Positions 29,612 through 40,300 of a stretch of DNA of 64,000 bases are shown piece after piece (position 1 is the stretch's first letter; each line of letters begins with the position of its first letter). A program made the position numbers and the translations under genes. Under the pieces are notes generated by a model. That model ran no database searches. It saw only the letters and a program-made list of their open reading frames with translations, and had not been told where the DNA came from. Origin of the DNA: VXNE01 sp965206615 (GTDB taxonomy: Bacteria; Pseudomonadota; Gammaproteobacteria; Pseudomonadales; Azotimanducaceae); contig CBDBKI010000005.1 in assembly GCA_965206615.1 (NCBI GenBank), forward strand, positions 3,534,001-3,598,000. The letters run 5' to 3'.

Positions 29612-29646
29612 GCACCAGGGGCCGTGATGATCACGGCCCCTGGTGC
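29612..29646. terminator. Perfect 17-bp hairpin between transcription units
   Basis: GCACCAGGGGCCGTGAT is followed, after a single base, by its exact reverse complement. The element lies in the 230-bp gap between giant 3 and companion 2 and probably ends or separates the two transcripts. No T-tract follows on either side, so it is not a classical intrinsic terminator. A structured mRNA end or a protein-binding palindrome is also possible. Confidence 0.5.
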
Positions 29647-29722
29647 AATATGCGGGCTAGATCAGGAGGGCGCCACGCGAGTCGCCGAAGATCAGGGCTT
29701 ACTTTCCGCCGCGCGCTGCCAT

Positions 29723-29795
29723 CCAGTCAGGGGCACGTACGATCGGGCACACTGAGCCGCTGCGTCCCTCCGTTCGTTTACTTGCCGGCGTGCCG
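29723..29795 (-). repeat. Shared downstream flank of the giant genes, copy B
   Basis: This is a near-identical copy of the block at 5909-5973, just after the stop of giant 3. It begins CCAGTCAGGGGCACGTACG. It shows that the duplications extended about 65-75 bp past the coding region. Confidence 0.8.
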
Positions 29796-32700
29796 TCACT
29801 CGACCTCGGCGGCCTGCCGTTCCATAGCCTGCTCCAGCAGTACCCGGCGCCAGCCGCGCAGCAGGCCGCGCGGCATGGACTCGACGGTCACCGCAAAGGT
29901 CAGTGTGACCGACAGACCGTCGTCATCGGTCGCGGTCACGGTGATCGTCACCGCGCCTTCGCGGCCGTCCTCGTTCGAAGCCAGGGTCAGCGTGTCTCCG
30001 TCGACGGTCGCGGTGGCCAGCGTCGGGTCGCTCGATCCCGCGAAATACGTGAGCGCGCCCGCGTCGGATGCTGCGAACAGCGCGGACAGGTCAATGCGCG
30101 CTGCGTCGCCCTCCGCAGCCAAGGTGGTGCGCGACGGCGTGTCCGTCACCTCCGGAGGAGCCTTGAACAGCACCAAAGTCCCGCCGGCCGTGGTGGTCAT
30201 CCCCTGGAAGCACCGGTAGGTGCCCAGCACGCCGCAACGCGTGTCCGGCATGGCCGCCGCCGCCGCGGTGACCCGCGTCGCCCCGGCCGCGTCCTGCGTT
30301 ACGGCTATGGGAGTGCCGGCAGTCATACCTGCAGGTACGAGGGCCGTACCGGGCGACAGCGTCCCGTTGACCGCTGACAGCGCGGCGCGCATCGCGAACG
30401 GCGCGCCTTCCCGCACGCGCGCCACGATGCTCGCCGGGCTCTGTGACGACAGCGCACCGTCCGTGCGCACAAGCTCCAACCGCAGCGTGAACGGCGCGCC
30501 GGGGTTGTCCTGCAGCTGCACTGCACCGAGCGACCCAAGTCCGTCGAACAGGCCCTCTGGCAAGGACCACAAGGCGTTGGCCGACAGGTCCAGCACGGTC
30601 AGACCGGAGAGGCCGGACAGGTCGTCGGCCTGCAGGGCCCCCATATCCCTGTTCGCGAGATCCAGCTCCGTCCGCGCCGCCAGGTCCGTCTCGGACACCG
30701 CTGCGCACGGCAGCGATCTGCGCAACGCGTTGCGCACTTGCCTGGTGCGGTCGCAGACCCCCTCGTCAATCGTCACACGCACCGTGGCAATGCCTAATCC
30801 GAAGTCCTGCATCTGCGCCTCGGTCGTCCGCAGGGTCACGGTAAAGCGCTCGCGTGGCGGCTCGATGTCCGTGTCGTCGCGAATCGCTATCCCGATGTCC
30901 GCCTCGGTGGCGCCCGGCGCGATCGTGACCTCGCCGTCCATGCCGTCGTGGTCGGCGGCGTCCGCGTCGGGGGTGGCGGGATCGCCGTCCACGCCGAGGA
31001 CGTAACGGACGGTCGTCGCCGCGTCGCGCGGGCGGTTGAGCTCGACCCTGAGCATCGCCGTACTGCCCTCGGGCGCCGACACCTCCGCACTTGCGAACGA
31101 CAGTTGGTACCCGACCGACACTTCGAAGCTCTGGCTCACGCGCAGGCGCCGATGGTCCACGGCCGTCACCGTGACCGTCGTGACGCCATGCGCGATGCCC
31201 TCGACCGTCACGACGCTGCCGTCCACCGCAACGGTCGCCACCCCCACGTCGGCCGACTCCGCTTCGAAGGTCATGGTGCGGCGCTCGGGATCGCGGAAGT
31301 GCTCTGTGGCGTCTATGCGGACGCTGCCTTCCAGCTCCAGGACCTGTGCCTCGATCGGCTCCGTCACCACCGGTGGCCGGTTGCTGGAGCCTCCGCCGCC
31401 GCCACCTCCCTCGGAACCACCTCCGCTGGTACCGCCGCCGTCGTTCTCCCTGATCGTCACCCGGACCGTGCCGGAGATGCCATCGTAGCCCCCGCCCGAC
31501 GCCTGGTGCGTCAGCGTCACCGCCGGGTCCGTCGAACTGTCGTCGTCCTCGCCCGCCTCGACGCGGATCGTCTGCGCGTCATCCCAGTCACCCGGCCCGA
31601 ACACCAGCCGGGTCCTGTCCAGGCTCAAATCCCCGGATACTCCGGTAACCTGCACCGTCACGTCGGCCGTGGGGACAGTTGCCAACGCGACCGTGTACGT
31701 GGCCGTTTGTCCTTCCCGCACCGTGAGCGCCGAGCCGCTGAACACCAGGCTCGGGTCGTTCTCCCGGATCGACACCACCAGATCCGTACGCAACCGCCGA
31801 TACTCGGCCGCACCCGACGCCCGGTGCGTCAGCGTCACGTCGGGGTCCTGCCTGCTGTCGTCGTCGTCCGCCGCCGTCACCGACACGGTCTGCGCAACGT
31901 CGAACTCGCCCGGCGCAAACACCAGGCTGGTCCTGTTGAGGCTCAGATCTCCGGAGACGCCCCTGATGGCAACGGTCACGTCCGCCGTCGGCGCCGTCTG
32001 CAATGCAACCCGGTAATCGGCCGATCCGGCCTCCGTCACCGTCAGTTCGGCCGGCATCACCAGCAACGCCGGTATGTCGTCGTCTTCCAGTTCGATCCTC
32101 GCACCCGCGGCGGGTTCGATCCGCAGTTCCGCCACCGTCGTCGATCCCGTCACCGACAACCTTCTCGCGCCATCCGTCGAGTCGTTGTCGCGCGGCTCCA
32201 GCCGGAACACGGCCGTGCCGCTGGTCTCCCCCGCCACGATCGTCAGCGTCCGCTCCGAGACCCGCTCGTAATCCGTCCCCGGTATCGCCGTGTCGCCGGC
32301 CGCACCCACGGTGAGCCGCACTCCCGTGTCCTCGGCTCGCGCCCCGGCGTTCAACGACGCGGTCACCGTCACGTCCTCGGGGGTGTCCTCGGAGACCGAC
32401 TCCGGATCCACAGAGAGCATCACGACGCGCGACGCCGTGTCGTTGTCCGAGAGAATCAGGCTGGCCGGCGCCACCGTCAGACCGCTCACACGGCCGCTAA
32501 TGGAGATCGTCTCGGCGCCTTCGGCGATCGCATCGTTGTCAGGACTCAGCGTGAACGTCGTCTGTCCGGTGGTCTCGTTCGCCGGGACCGTGATCTGCAG
32601 CGCCGACAGGTTGACGTAGTCCAGACCTTCCGTCGCGGAATCGGTGGCCGCGCCCACCGTCACCGTCACCACCGTATCCGACGTGCGCGCCCCGGCATTG

Positions 32701-35700
32701 AGCGAACCCGTCACCTCCACCTCCGTCGGCGCCGCCGCTTCCGACACCCTCGACGGGGCCAGTGACAGAGCCAGCCGTGTCGAGGGCACTTCGTCATCCA
32801 CGAGAGCAAGCTCAACAGAGAGAACCGTCAGCCCCGCGACGTCGCCGCTCACGGATATCGTCTTCCTCCCTTCGGCAGTCCGATCGTTCGTCGGCCGCAA
32901 CGTGAACGTCACCGCCGCTTCCGTCCGGTCCGCCGGGATCCGCAGCTCAAGTTCGGGAACGTCCGCATAGTCGGCGCCCTCCACGGCCGAGTCAGCCCCC
33001 GATCCGACCGTCACCGTCACGACCGTCGCCGTTGTCCGCGCCGTGCCGTCCAGCGTCCCGGTCACCCGCACCGTGCGGCTGCCCGCACTCTCGCTCACCT
33101 CAACCGGGTCCAGCGTCAGCGTCACTTTCGTCGACTCGACATCGTCATCGTTCAGGGTCAGATCGGCCGAGCGCACGGCGAGTCCCGACGCACTTCCGCC
33201 AACGGTGATCGTCTTTGCGCCGTCGACGGAATCGTTGTTCGTCGGGTCCAGGCTGAACGTCGTGTCCGCGGTCGTCTCTCCCGCATCGATCGTCAGGGTC
33301 AGGTCTGCCACCGTCCTGTAGTCCGTCCCCTCGACCGCCGAGTCGCCGCTCGCCCCAACCGTCACCGTGACCTCGGTGTCCTGCCCGCGGGCGTCCGCGT
33401 TCAACGACGCCGTCACCCGTACCGTCGTCGCGCGGTCGTCTTCGCGTACCTGGGCCGGGTTCACCGCCAGGTCCACCCGGGTCGATCCGGTTTCGTTGTC
33501 CACTATGCCGACGGTGCGCCGGGCGAACTCCACCCCGTCGCGGCTTGCGGCCAGCACCACCGTCTCGCCGTCGTCGTCGATGGGGTCATCCTTCACGCGC
33601 ACGGTCGTTGTCACGCTCGAGGGATCCTGACCCACACCGGCCGGCAGGGTCAGCGCCGTAGAGTCGATCGTGTAATCGGTGCCCTGCGTCGCGCTGCCCG
33701 ACAGGTCCAACCGGATGGTCTGAGCGGCCGGAAACGTCGAGCCGCTGCCGGTGCCGACCGTCACCGTCGAGACGCCGCCCGCCTCCGCGATGCTGACCGG
33801 GTCCGTCTCAAGGGTCAGCACTGGCACGGCGTCGTCCTCGGCGATCTTCGCGGTGATGTCCTTGCTGGCAACCTCAAGGCGCCCGCTCTTGCGGGAAAGC
33901 CTCAGCCCGAACACCTCGACCCGCTCGTGGACCCGGTCGTCAAATATATCCACCGAAACCGCCTTGTCCGCCCGCGCGCAGTCGCAGGTACCGTCGTCCG
34001 AGAAATCGCCCGGAGCGAACGACAGATCCCGGTCAAACTCTCCGAAATCGCCAAACGTTCCACTGCGCCGCCGGGTGGCGTAGTCCTCGTCCATACCCCT
34101 GCTGCCGGCGTTCTCCCGCGTCGCGAGCGTCACCACCACGGGGTCCACGACATCGACGACCCGCACCCCGCGCGGCGTCTCCAGGATCAGCGACAGGCGC
34201 AGGGCACTCGAGTTCTCGCTCACGGTGTAGGTGTCCGTGTCGGACTCCGTCGTCCCGGAGCCGGCCGCGAAGGCCGGGGCGAAGGTGAAGTCCGTATCGC
34301 GGATCGCGACCGTCGCTTCCGCAGTGCCGCCCTCGGAGATCCGCTCGGGCAACGGTGTGCCGAAACTCAGCGTCACGCTCTCGCCCGGATCCACCACGCT
34401 GTCGTTCGACAAGCTCACGCGCAGGGTCTTGTCCGTCTCGCTCGCGCCGAAAGTCAGGCTCGCCGGCGAGACCGAGTGGTCGATGGCCTCCGCGCCACCC
34501 AGGTTCTCAAACTCGATCGGTATCGTCACCTGGCGCTCGGGCACGGCGCTCAACGTAACCGGCAGGTCGACCTGTCCGCCTTCCGCGACGCGGTAGTCCG
34601 CCTGACGGAACGTCACCGTCAGCTCCGGCCAGTCGTCGTCAACGATCGAAATCGTCTGTCGCGACCCGAAAGCCACGCTGTTGCGCGAACTGGTGATTTC
34701 GATGGCCTCGTCGTCGTCGTCGAGGCTATCGTCCACCCCGGTTACGGTCGCGGTCACCATGGACGCGCTCGTTCCCATTCCGGCCGGGAGGGTCAGCGTC
34801 GTGCCGCTGATGGTGTAGTCCTCCGTGTCCGTCGCCGTGCCCGCCACGGAAAGCTGAACCGTCTGGTCGGTCGCGAACGTCGAGCCCGACCCGGTACTCA
34901 CGGTCACCGTGGCCGTTCCGCCGTCCTCTTCAATCGTCGAGGCACTCACCGACAGGACGAGCGCTGGTGTCGCATCGTTGTCCTCGATGTCCAGCGCAAG
35001 CCCACCCGGCGGTGTTACGGTCAAGCCGGCCACGGTCGTCGAACCGATCACCGTCAGGCTTTCGCCCTGCTCGTCGATCCGGTCGTTCGTGGGGGTCAGC
35101 GTGAAACTCGCCGTCGCGTTCGTCGAATACGCGGGTATCGTCAGCGTCAGGTCTTCGACGGTCGTGTAATCGGTTCCCTCGGTTGCCGTGTCGGTGCCGG
35201 CGCCGACCTCGATCGTTACCGCCGTCGCACTCGGTCGCGATGCGCGATCCAGCATGCCCGTCACTGTTACCGCCTTCGCGGGACCGGCTTCGGCTACCTG
35301 CGCCTCGTTCATGGTCAGGCGCACCGCTGAGGAGAGCGTCGTGGCCGGTGTATTGTTGGTCACCGACCGGTCCGTAATCGACGTGGCCTGGTTGCCCACC
35401 GCGTCCACAATGGGTCTCCGGGACGGGGGGGCGTAGTCCACTTCGATGCCCGACTCGCCAATCAGAACCGGAACACTCAACGTCAATTGCACGGTCGTGC
35501 CCGTCACCAACACGCCGGTTACCGATCGTGTCGTCGCGCCCGTTACCGTGAATGCCGAGGTCGCCACGTTCGCGGCCCCAAGTACTTCGTCGAACGTAAG
35601 CGTCAGGGTCGCGCCGTTCACCGTGGCCCCGGCCGTTGTTGCCAACGCCGGCGCAAGGGTGTCGACCTCGAACATCTCGCTGACGGCCTTGTTGGTATTC

Positions 35701-37322
35701 ATCGAACTGTCCTCGGCCACGCCGGCCGGCACTGTCACCGTGACATCGCCTTCAAAGTCCGAATCCGGCGTTACCTGGAGACTGTAGGTCGCTCCGGAGC
35801 CGGAGAAGTTGCTGCCCGTGCCGTTGTCCACCTCGATCTCGCTTTCCTCAACGCCAGTCGCTGGCTCGGAGAACGTGATCGTCACCGTGAACACGTCCTT
35901 TGTCGGGTGCGAGATATTGCTGACGATTGACTGGACGGCAAACGGCTTGGGTACGATCTTGAGTATCCGGTCCTGGCTGCCGCCGTTCGACGTGGTCACG
36001 TACAGCGCGCCGTTGGGGCCAAGCATGGGGGTCCTCAGCCGGCCCCAGCGGCCGTCAAGTTCCGGCACCACCACCTCGCTTACGAAGGTTCCGTCCGCAG
36101 CGAATTCGAAGATCCGCAACGACCGTGCCGCCAGGGCCGCCACCGCCAGCCGCCCCTCCCACTCCTCCCAGTCGGCGCCTTCGAGGAAGATCCCCCCACT
36201 GGTAGCCAGGGTCGGATCGCCCGACGACCACTTCGCCTCGACGGCCTCGGGGTACTTGACGAGGTCCGTCATGGGGACGTTTTCGTTGTAGCTTGGATCC
36301 GTACTCTCGGTCGGTACCGGGTCCCAGCCATAGTTCCCGCCCGAACTCAGCACGTTGATCTCGTCGTCGACGGCCGGACCGTGTTCCACCGACCACATCT
36401 GGCTGGTGCCGGGCCGCAGGGCCAGGCCCTGCACGTTGCGGTGACCGTAGCTGTAGACGCGCGACGCGAACGGGTTGTCCGGCGCCGCCGCGCCCGTCGC
36501 GGCATCGACCCGAAGCACCTTGCCACCGAGCGAGGCAAGATCTTGCGGCACCGTCCCGCTGGCCGCGTCGCCGGTCGCGACCCATAGGTAGCCCAGCGGG
36601 CCGAAGCGCAGCCGGCAGCCGCTGTGCCGACCGGCCGCGGGGATATCCCCGACCAGCGGGTCCGAAACCCGCGTGGCCGACGCGTAGGCGGCATCGATCG
36701 TCCAGGCTATCACTTGCACCGTGCGGCCCGTGTGGGCCTGGCAGGTGTAAAAGCGCCGGTTCGAGGCGAAACCGGGATCGACGACGATCGCCATCAGCCC
36801 GGCCTCACCCTGAACATAGAGGTCGCTGAAGCCCGCCGTGACGGAACCGACCGTGCCGTTTGCCAGCCGACGTTTCAGCCTTCCACGGCGCTCGGTGAAC
36901 AGCATCGTCCCGTCGGGAGCGAAGGCGAGGTCCCAAGGGATGCTCAGGCCCGAGACATGTTCGACGACCGTGATCTTCGGCGCAGCCTCCCGCTGGCCGA
37001 TAGTCAATGCAGGCGATGGCGAGCCGAGCGCCTCATTCACCATGATGGGTTCGTCGAACGCCACCGTGCTCGTGATCGTCTCTCCGATCCAGTACACGTC
37101 CCGGCTATCCGCAGGGCTGGATTCAATCGATACCGCGACCGCCACGGGAGGCGCAACGTCATGGATGGCGTCCGTGCGCTCGCTCGCCCCGGCGCCGATC
37201 CAGGGCATGACTGCCGCGGAGAGCAAAACGAGATGACGTTTCTGGAGGAGTCCCGTGCGCTCAAGAGACCTATTGCTGGCCAAACGCCCGGCATCAGGGG
37301 CACGTACGATCGGACACACCAA
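29796..37322 (-). CDS. Giant exported PQQ-type sugar dehydrogenase with Calx-beta/LRR scaffold (giant 3)
   Basis: This is a protein of up to 2508 residues. After a hydrophobic segment (HLVLLSAAVMPWIGAGA, ~30-46) comes a ~60-residue module shared with giant 2 (VAPPVAVAVSIES to LTIGQRE). A six-bladed glucose/sorbosone dehydrogenase domain follows at ~115-465: SIPWDLAFAPDG, RHSGCRLRFGP with the likely catalytic His233, YSYGHRNVQGLA, and GGNYGWDPV. This family oxidises aldose sugars with PQQ in the periplasm. Ig-like, Calx-beta (~660-1957), linker, cadherin-like, LRR and the common tail follow. The assigned TTG start falls inside the repeated flank of giant 4, so the true start is likely internal. 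It has no propeptide-like companion. Confidence 0.85.
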   Translation of the reverse strand: MVCPIVRAPDAGRLASNRSLERTGLLQKRHLVLLSAAVMPWIGAGASERTDAIHDVAPPVAVAVSIESSPADSRDVYWIGETITSTVAFDEPIMVNEALGSPSPALTIGQREAAPKITVVEHVSGLSIPWDLAFAPDGTMLFTERRGRLKRRLANGTVGSVTAGFSDLYVQGEAGLMAIVVDPGFASNRRFYTCQAHTGRTVQVIAWTIDAAYASATRVSDPLVGDIPAAGRHSGCRLRFGPLGYLWVATGDAASGTVPQDLASLGGKVLRVDAATGAAAPDNPFASRVYSYGHRNVQGLALRPGTSQMWSVEHGPAVDDEINVLSSGGNYGWDPVPTESTDPSYNENVPMTDLVKYPEAVEAKWSSGDPTLATSGGIFLEGADWEEWEGRLAVAALAARSLRIFEFAADGTFVSEVVVPELDGRWGRLRTPMLGPNGALYVTTSNGGSQDRILKIVPKPFAVQSIVSNISHPTKDVFTVTITFSEPATGVEESEIEVDNGTGSNFSGSGATYSLQVTPDSDFEGDVTVTVPAGVAEDSSMNTNKAVSEMFEVDTLAPALATTAGATVNGATLTLTFDEVLGAANVATSAFTVTGATTRSVTGVLVTGTTVQLTLSVPVLIGESGIEVDYAPPSRRPIVDAVGNQATSITDRSVTNNTPATTLSSAVRLTMNEAQVAEAGPAKAVTVTGMLDRASRPSATAVTIEVGAGTDTATEGTDYTTVEDLTLTIPAYSTNATASFTLTPTNDRIDEQGESLTVIGSTTVAGLTVTPPGGLALDIEDNDATPALVLSVSASTIEEDGGTATVTVSTGSGSTFATDQTVQLSVAGTATDTEDYTISGTTLTLPAGMGTSASMVTATVTGVDDSLDDDDEAIEITSSRNSVAFGSRQTISIVDDDWPELTVTFRQADYRVAEGGQVDLPVTLSAVPERQVTIPIEFENLGGAEAIDHSVSPASLTFGASETDKTLRVSLSNDSVVDPGESVTLSFGTPLPERISEGGTAEATVAIRDTDFTFAPAFAAGSGTTESDTDTYTVSENSSALRLSLILETPRGVRVVDVVDPVVVTLATRENAGSRGMDEDYATRRRSGTFGDFGEFDRDLSFAPGDFSDDGTCDCARADKAVSVDIFDDRVHERVEVFGLRLSRKSGRLEVASKDITAKIAEDDAVPVLTLETDPVSIAEAGGVSTVTVGTGSGSTFPAAQTIRLDLSGSATQGTDYTIDSTALTLPAGVGQDPSSVTTTVRVKDDPIDDDGETVVLAASRDGVEFARRTVGIVDNETGSTRVDLAVNPAQVREDDRATTVRVTASLNADARGQDTEVTVTVGASGDSAVEGTDYRTVADLTLTIDAGETTADTTFSLDPTNNDSVDGAKTITVGGSASGLAVRSADLTLNDDDVESTKVTLTLDPVEVSESAGSRTVRVTGTLDGTARTTATVVTVTVGSGADSAVEGADYADVPELELRIPADRTEAAVTFTLRPTNDRTAEGRKTISVSGDVAGLTVLSVELALVDDEVPSTRLALSLAPSRVSEAAAPTEVEVTGSLNAGARTSDTVVTVTVGAATDSATEGLDYVNLSALQITVPANETTGQTTFTLSPDNDAIAEGAETISISGRVSGLTVAPASLILSDNDTASRVVMLSVDPESVSEDTPEDVTVTASLNAGARAEDTGVRLTVGAAGDTAIPGTDYERVSERTLTIVAGETSGTAVFRLEPRDNDSTDGARRLSVTGSTTVAELRIEPAAGARIELEDDDIPALLVMPAELTVTEAGSADYRVALQTAPTADVTVAIRGVSGDLSLNRTSLVFAPGEFDVAQTVSVTAADDDDSRQDPDVTLTHRASGAAEYRRLRTDLVVSIRENDPSLVFSGSALTVREGQTATYTVALATVPTADVTVQVTGVSGDLSLDRTRLVFGPGDWDDAQTIRVEAGEDDDSSTDPAVTLTHQASGGGYDGISGTVRVTIRENDGGGTSGGGSEGGGGGGGSSNRPPVVTEPIEAQVLELEGSVRIDATEHFRDPERRTMTFEAESADVGVATVAVDGSVVTVEGIAHGVTTVTVTAVDHRRLRVSQSFEVSVGYQLSFASAEVSAPEGSTAMLRVELNRPRDAATTVRYVLGVDGDPATPDADAADHDGMDGEVTIAPGATEADIGIAIRDDTDIEPPRERFTVTLRTTEAQMQDFGLGIATVRVTIDEGVCDRTRQVRNALRRSLPCAAVSETDLAARTELDLANRDMGALQADDLSGLSGLTVLDLSANALWSLPEGLFDGLGSLGAVQLQDNPGAPFTLRLELVRTDGALSSQSPASIVARVREGAPFAMRAALSAVNGTLSPGTALVPAGMTAGTPIAVTQDAAGATRVTAAAAAMPDTRCGVLGTYRCFQGMTTTAGGTLVLFKAPPEVTDTPSRTTLAAEGDAARIDLSALFAASDAGALTYFAGSSDPTLATATVDGDTLTLASNEDGREGAVTITVTATDDDGLSVTLTFAVTVESMPRGLLRGWRRVLLEQAMERQAAEVE

Positions 37323-37362
37323 GCCGCTGCCTCCCTCCGTTCGTCTACTTGCCGGCGCGCCG
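37292..37362 (-). repeat. Shared downstream flank of the giant genes, copy C
   Basis: This is the third copy of the flank seen at 5909 and 29723, after the stop of giant 4. It includes ATCAGGGGCACGTACGATCGG and GCCTCCCTCCGTTCG. Here it also forms the presumed start of giant 3, which begins only 40 bp after giant 4 ends. Confidence 0.8.
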
Positions 37363-40300
37363 TCACTCGACTTCGGCGGCCTGCCGTTCCATGGCCTGCT
37401 CCAGCAGTACCCGGCGCCAGCCGCGAAGCAGGCCGCGTGGCATGGACTCGACGGTCACCTCGAAGGTCAGTGTGACCGACAGACCGTCGTCATCGGTCGC
37501 AATCACCGTGATCGTCACCGTGCCTTCGCGGCCGTCCTCGTTCGAAGCCAGGGTCAGCGTGTCGCCATCGACGGTCGCGCTGGCCAACCCCGGATCGCTC
37601 GATCCCACGAAATACGTGAGCGCGCCCGCGTCGGATGCTGCGAACAGCGCGGACAGGTCAATGCGCGCTGCGTCGCCCTCCGCAGCCAGGGTGGTGCCCG
37701 ACGGTCTTTCCTTGACCTCCGGAGGGGCCTTGAACAGCACCAAAGTCCCGCCGACCGCGGTGGTAAGTCCCTGGAAGCACCGGTACATGCCCAGCACCCC
37801 GCAGCGCGTGTCCGGGATGGCCGCCGCGGCGGCGGTGACCCGCGTTGCGCCGGCCGCGTCCTGCGTAACGGCTATGGGAGTGCCGGCGGTCATCCCTGCA
37901 GGTACGAGGGCCGTAACCGGCGACAGCGTCCCGTTGACCGCTGACAGCGCGGCGCGCATCGCGAACGGCGCGCCTTCCCGCACGCGCGCCACGACCCTCG
38001 CCGGACTCGGCGACGATCGCGCACCGTCCATGCGTACCAGCTCCAGTTGCAGCGGGAACGGCGCGCCGGGGTTGTCGTACAGCTGCACTTCAGCGAGCGC
38101 CCCCAGTCCCGCGAACATGCCCTCGGGCAAGGACGTCAGGGCGTTGCCCGACAGGTCCAGCACGGTCAGACCGGAGAGGCCCGACAGGTCGTCGGCCTGC
38201 AGGGCGCCCATATCCCTGTTCGCGAGATCCAATTCCGTCCGCGCGGCGAGGTCCGTCGCGGACACCGCTGCGCACGGCAGCGATCTGCGCAGCGCGTTGC
38301 GCACTTGCCGGGTGCGGTCGCAGACCCCCTCGTCAATCGTCACCCGCACCGTGGCAATGCCTAACCCGAAGTCCTGCAGCTGGGCTTCGGTCGCCTGCAG
38401 GGTCACGGTAAAGCTCTCGCGTGGCGGCTCGATGTCCGTGTCGTCGCGAATCGCCATGCCGATGCTTGCCTCGGTGGCGCCCGTCGCGATCGTGACCTCG
38501 CCGTCCATGCCGTCGTGGTCGGCGGCGTCCGCGTCGGGGGTGGCGGGGTCGACGTCCACGCCGAGGACGTAACGGACGGTCGTCGCCGCCTCGCGCGGGC
38601 GGTTGAGTACGACCCTGAGCATCGCCGTACCGCCCTCGGGCGCCGACACCTCGGCACTTGCGAACGACACCTCGTACCCGACCGACACTTCGAAGCTCTG
38701 GCTCACGCGCAGGCGCCGATGGTCCACGGCCGTCACCGTGACCGTCGTGACGCCATGCGCGATGCCCTCGATCGTCACGATGCTGCCGTCCACCGCAACG
38801 GTCGCCACCCCCACGTCGGCCGACTCCACTTCGAAGGTCATGGTGCGGTTGTCGGGATCGCGGAAGTGCTCGGTGGCGTCTATGCGGACGCTGCCTGCCA
38901 GCTCCAGGACCTGCGCCCCGATCGGGTCCGTCACCACAGGTGGCCGGTTGGCGGAGCCACCGCCTCCTCCACCTCCGCCACCGCCACCGGAACCACCTCC
39001 GCTGGTACCGCCGCCGTCGTTCTCGGTGATCGTCACCCGGACCGTGCCGGAGATCCCGTCGTAGCCCCCGCCCGACGCCCGGTGCGTCAGCGTCACCGCC
39101 GGGTTCGTCGAACTGTCATCGTCCTCGGCCGCTTCGACGGTAATCGTCTGCGGGTCATCCCAGCGGCCCGGCGTGAATACCAGCCGAGTCTGGTCCAGGC
39201 TCACATCCCCGGATACGCCGGTAACCTGCACCGTCACGTCGGCCGTGGGGACAGTTGCCAACGCGACCGTGTAGGTGGCCGCTTGTCCTTCCCGCACGTC
39301 AAGCGTCGAGCCGCTGAACACCAGGCTCGGGTCGTTCTCCCGGATCGACACCACCAGATCCGCACGCAACCGCCGATACTCGGCCGCACCCGACGCGCGG
39401 TGCGTCAGCGTCACGTCGGGATCCTGCCTGCTGTCGTCGTCGTCCGCCGCCGTCACCTCCACGGGCTGCGGATCGCGCCAGTCGGCCTGGGTGAACACCA
39501 GACTGGTCTTGTCGAGACTCAGGTCGCCCGATACGCCTCCAATCGTCACCGTCACGTCAGCCGTGGGCCGCGTCTGCAGTTCCACCGTGTAGGTGTTGGA
39601 CTCGGCCTCCACCACGGTCAATATGTCGGGCACCACCAACACCGCCGGACTGTCGTCGTCTTCCAATGCCACTTTGGCGCCCGCGGCGGGTTCCATCCGC
39701 AGTTCCGGCACCGTGGTCGAGCCCGTCACCGACAACGTCCTCGTGCCATCGGTCGAGTCGTTGTCGAATGGTTCCAGGCGGAACACTGCCGTGCCGCTGG
39801 TCTCGCCCGCCAGGATCGTCAGCGTCTGCTCCGACACTCGCTCGTAGTCCGTACCGGGCACTGCCGTGTCGGCCGCGGCACCCACGGTCAGCCGCACCTC
39901 CGTGTCCTCGGCGCGCGCCCCGGCGTTCAACGACGCGGTCACCGTCACGTTCCCGGGTGTGTCCTCGGAGACCGATTCCGGATCCACCGAAAGCCTCAAG
40001 ACGCGAGACAGCGTGTCGTTCTCGGAAAGAGTCAGGGTGGCCGGCGCCACCGTCAGGCCGCTCACCCGGCCCGTGAATGAAATCGTCTCCGCACCTTCCA
40101 CGATCGGATCGTTCTGCGGCGCCAGCGTGAACGTCGTCCGCCCGCTGGTCTCGTTCGCCGGGACCGTAATCTGCAGCGACGACACGTTTGCGTAGTCCAC
40201 ACCTTCTGTCGCCGTATCGGTGGACTCGCCCACCGTCACGGTCACCACCGAAGCCGACGTGCGCGCCCCGGCATCGAGCGAACCCGTCACCACCACATCC

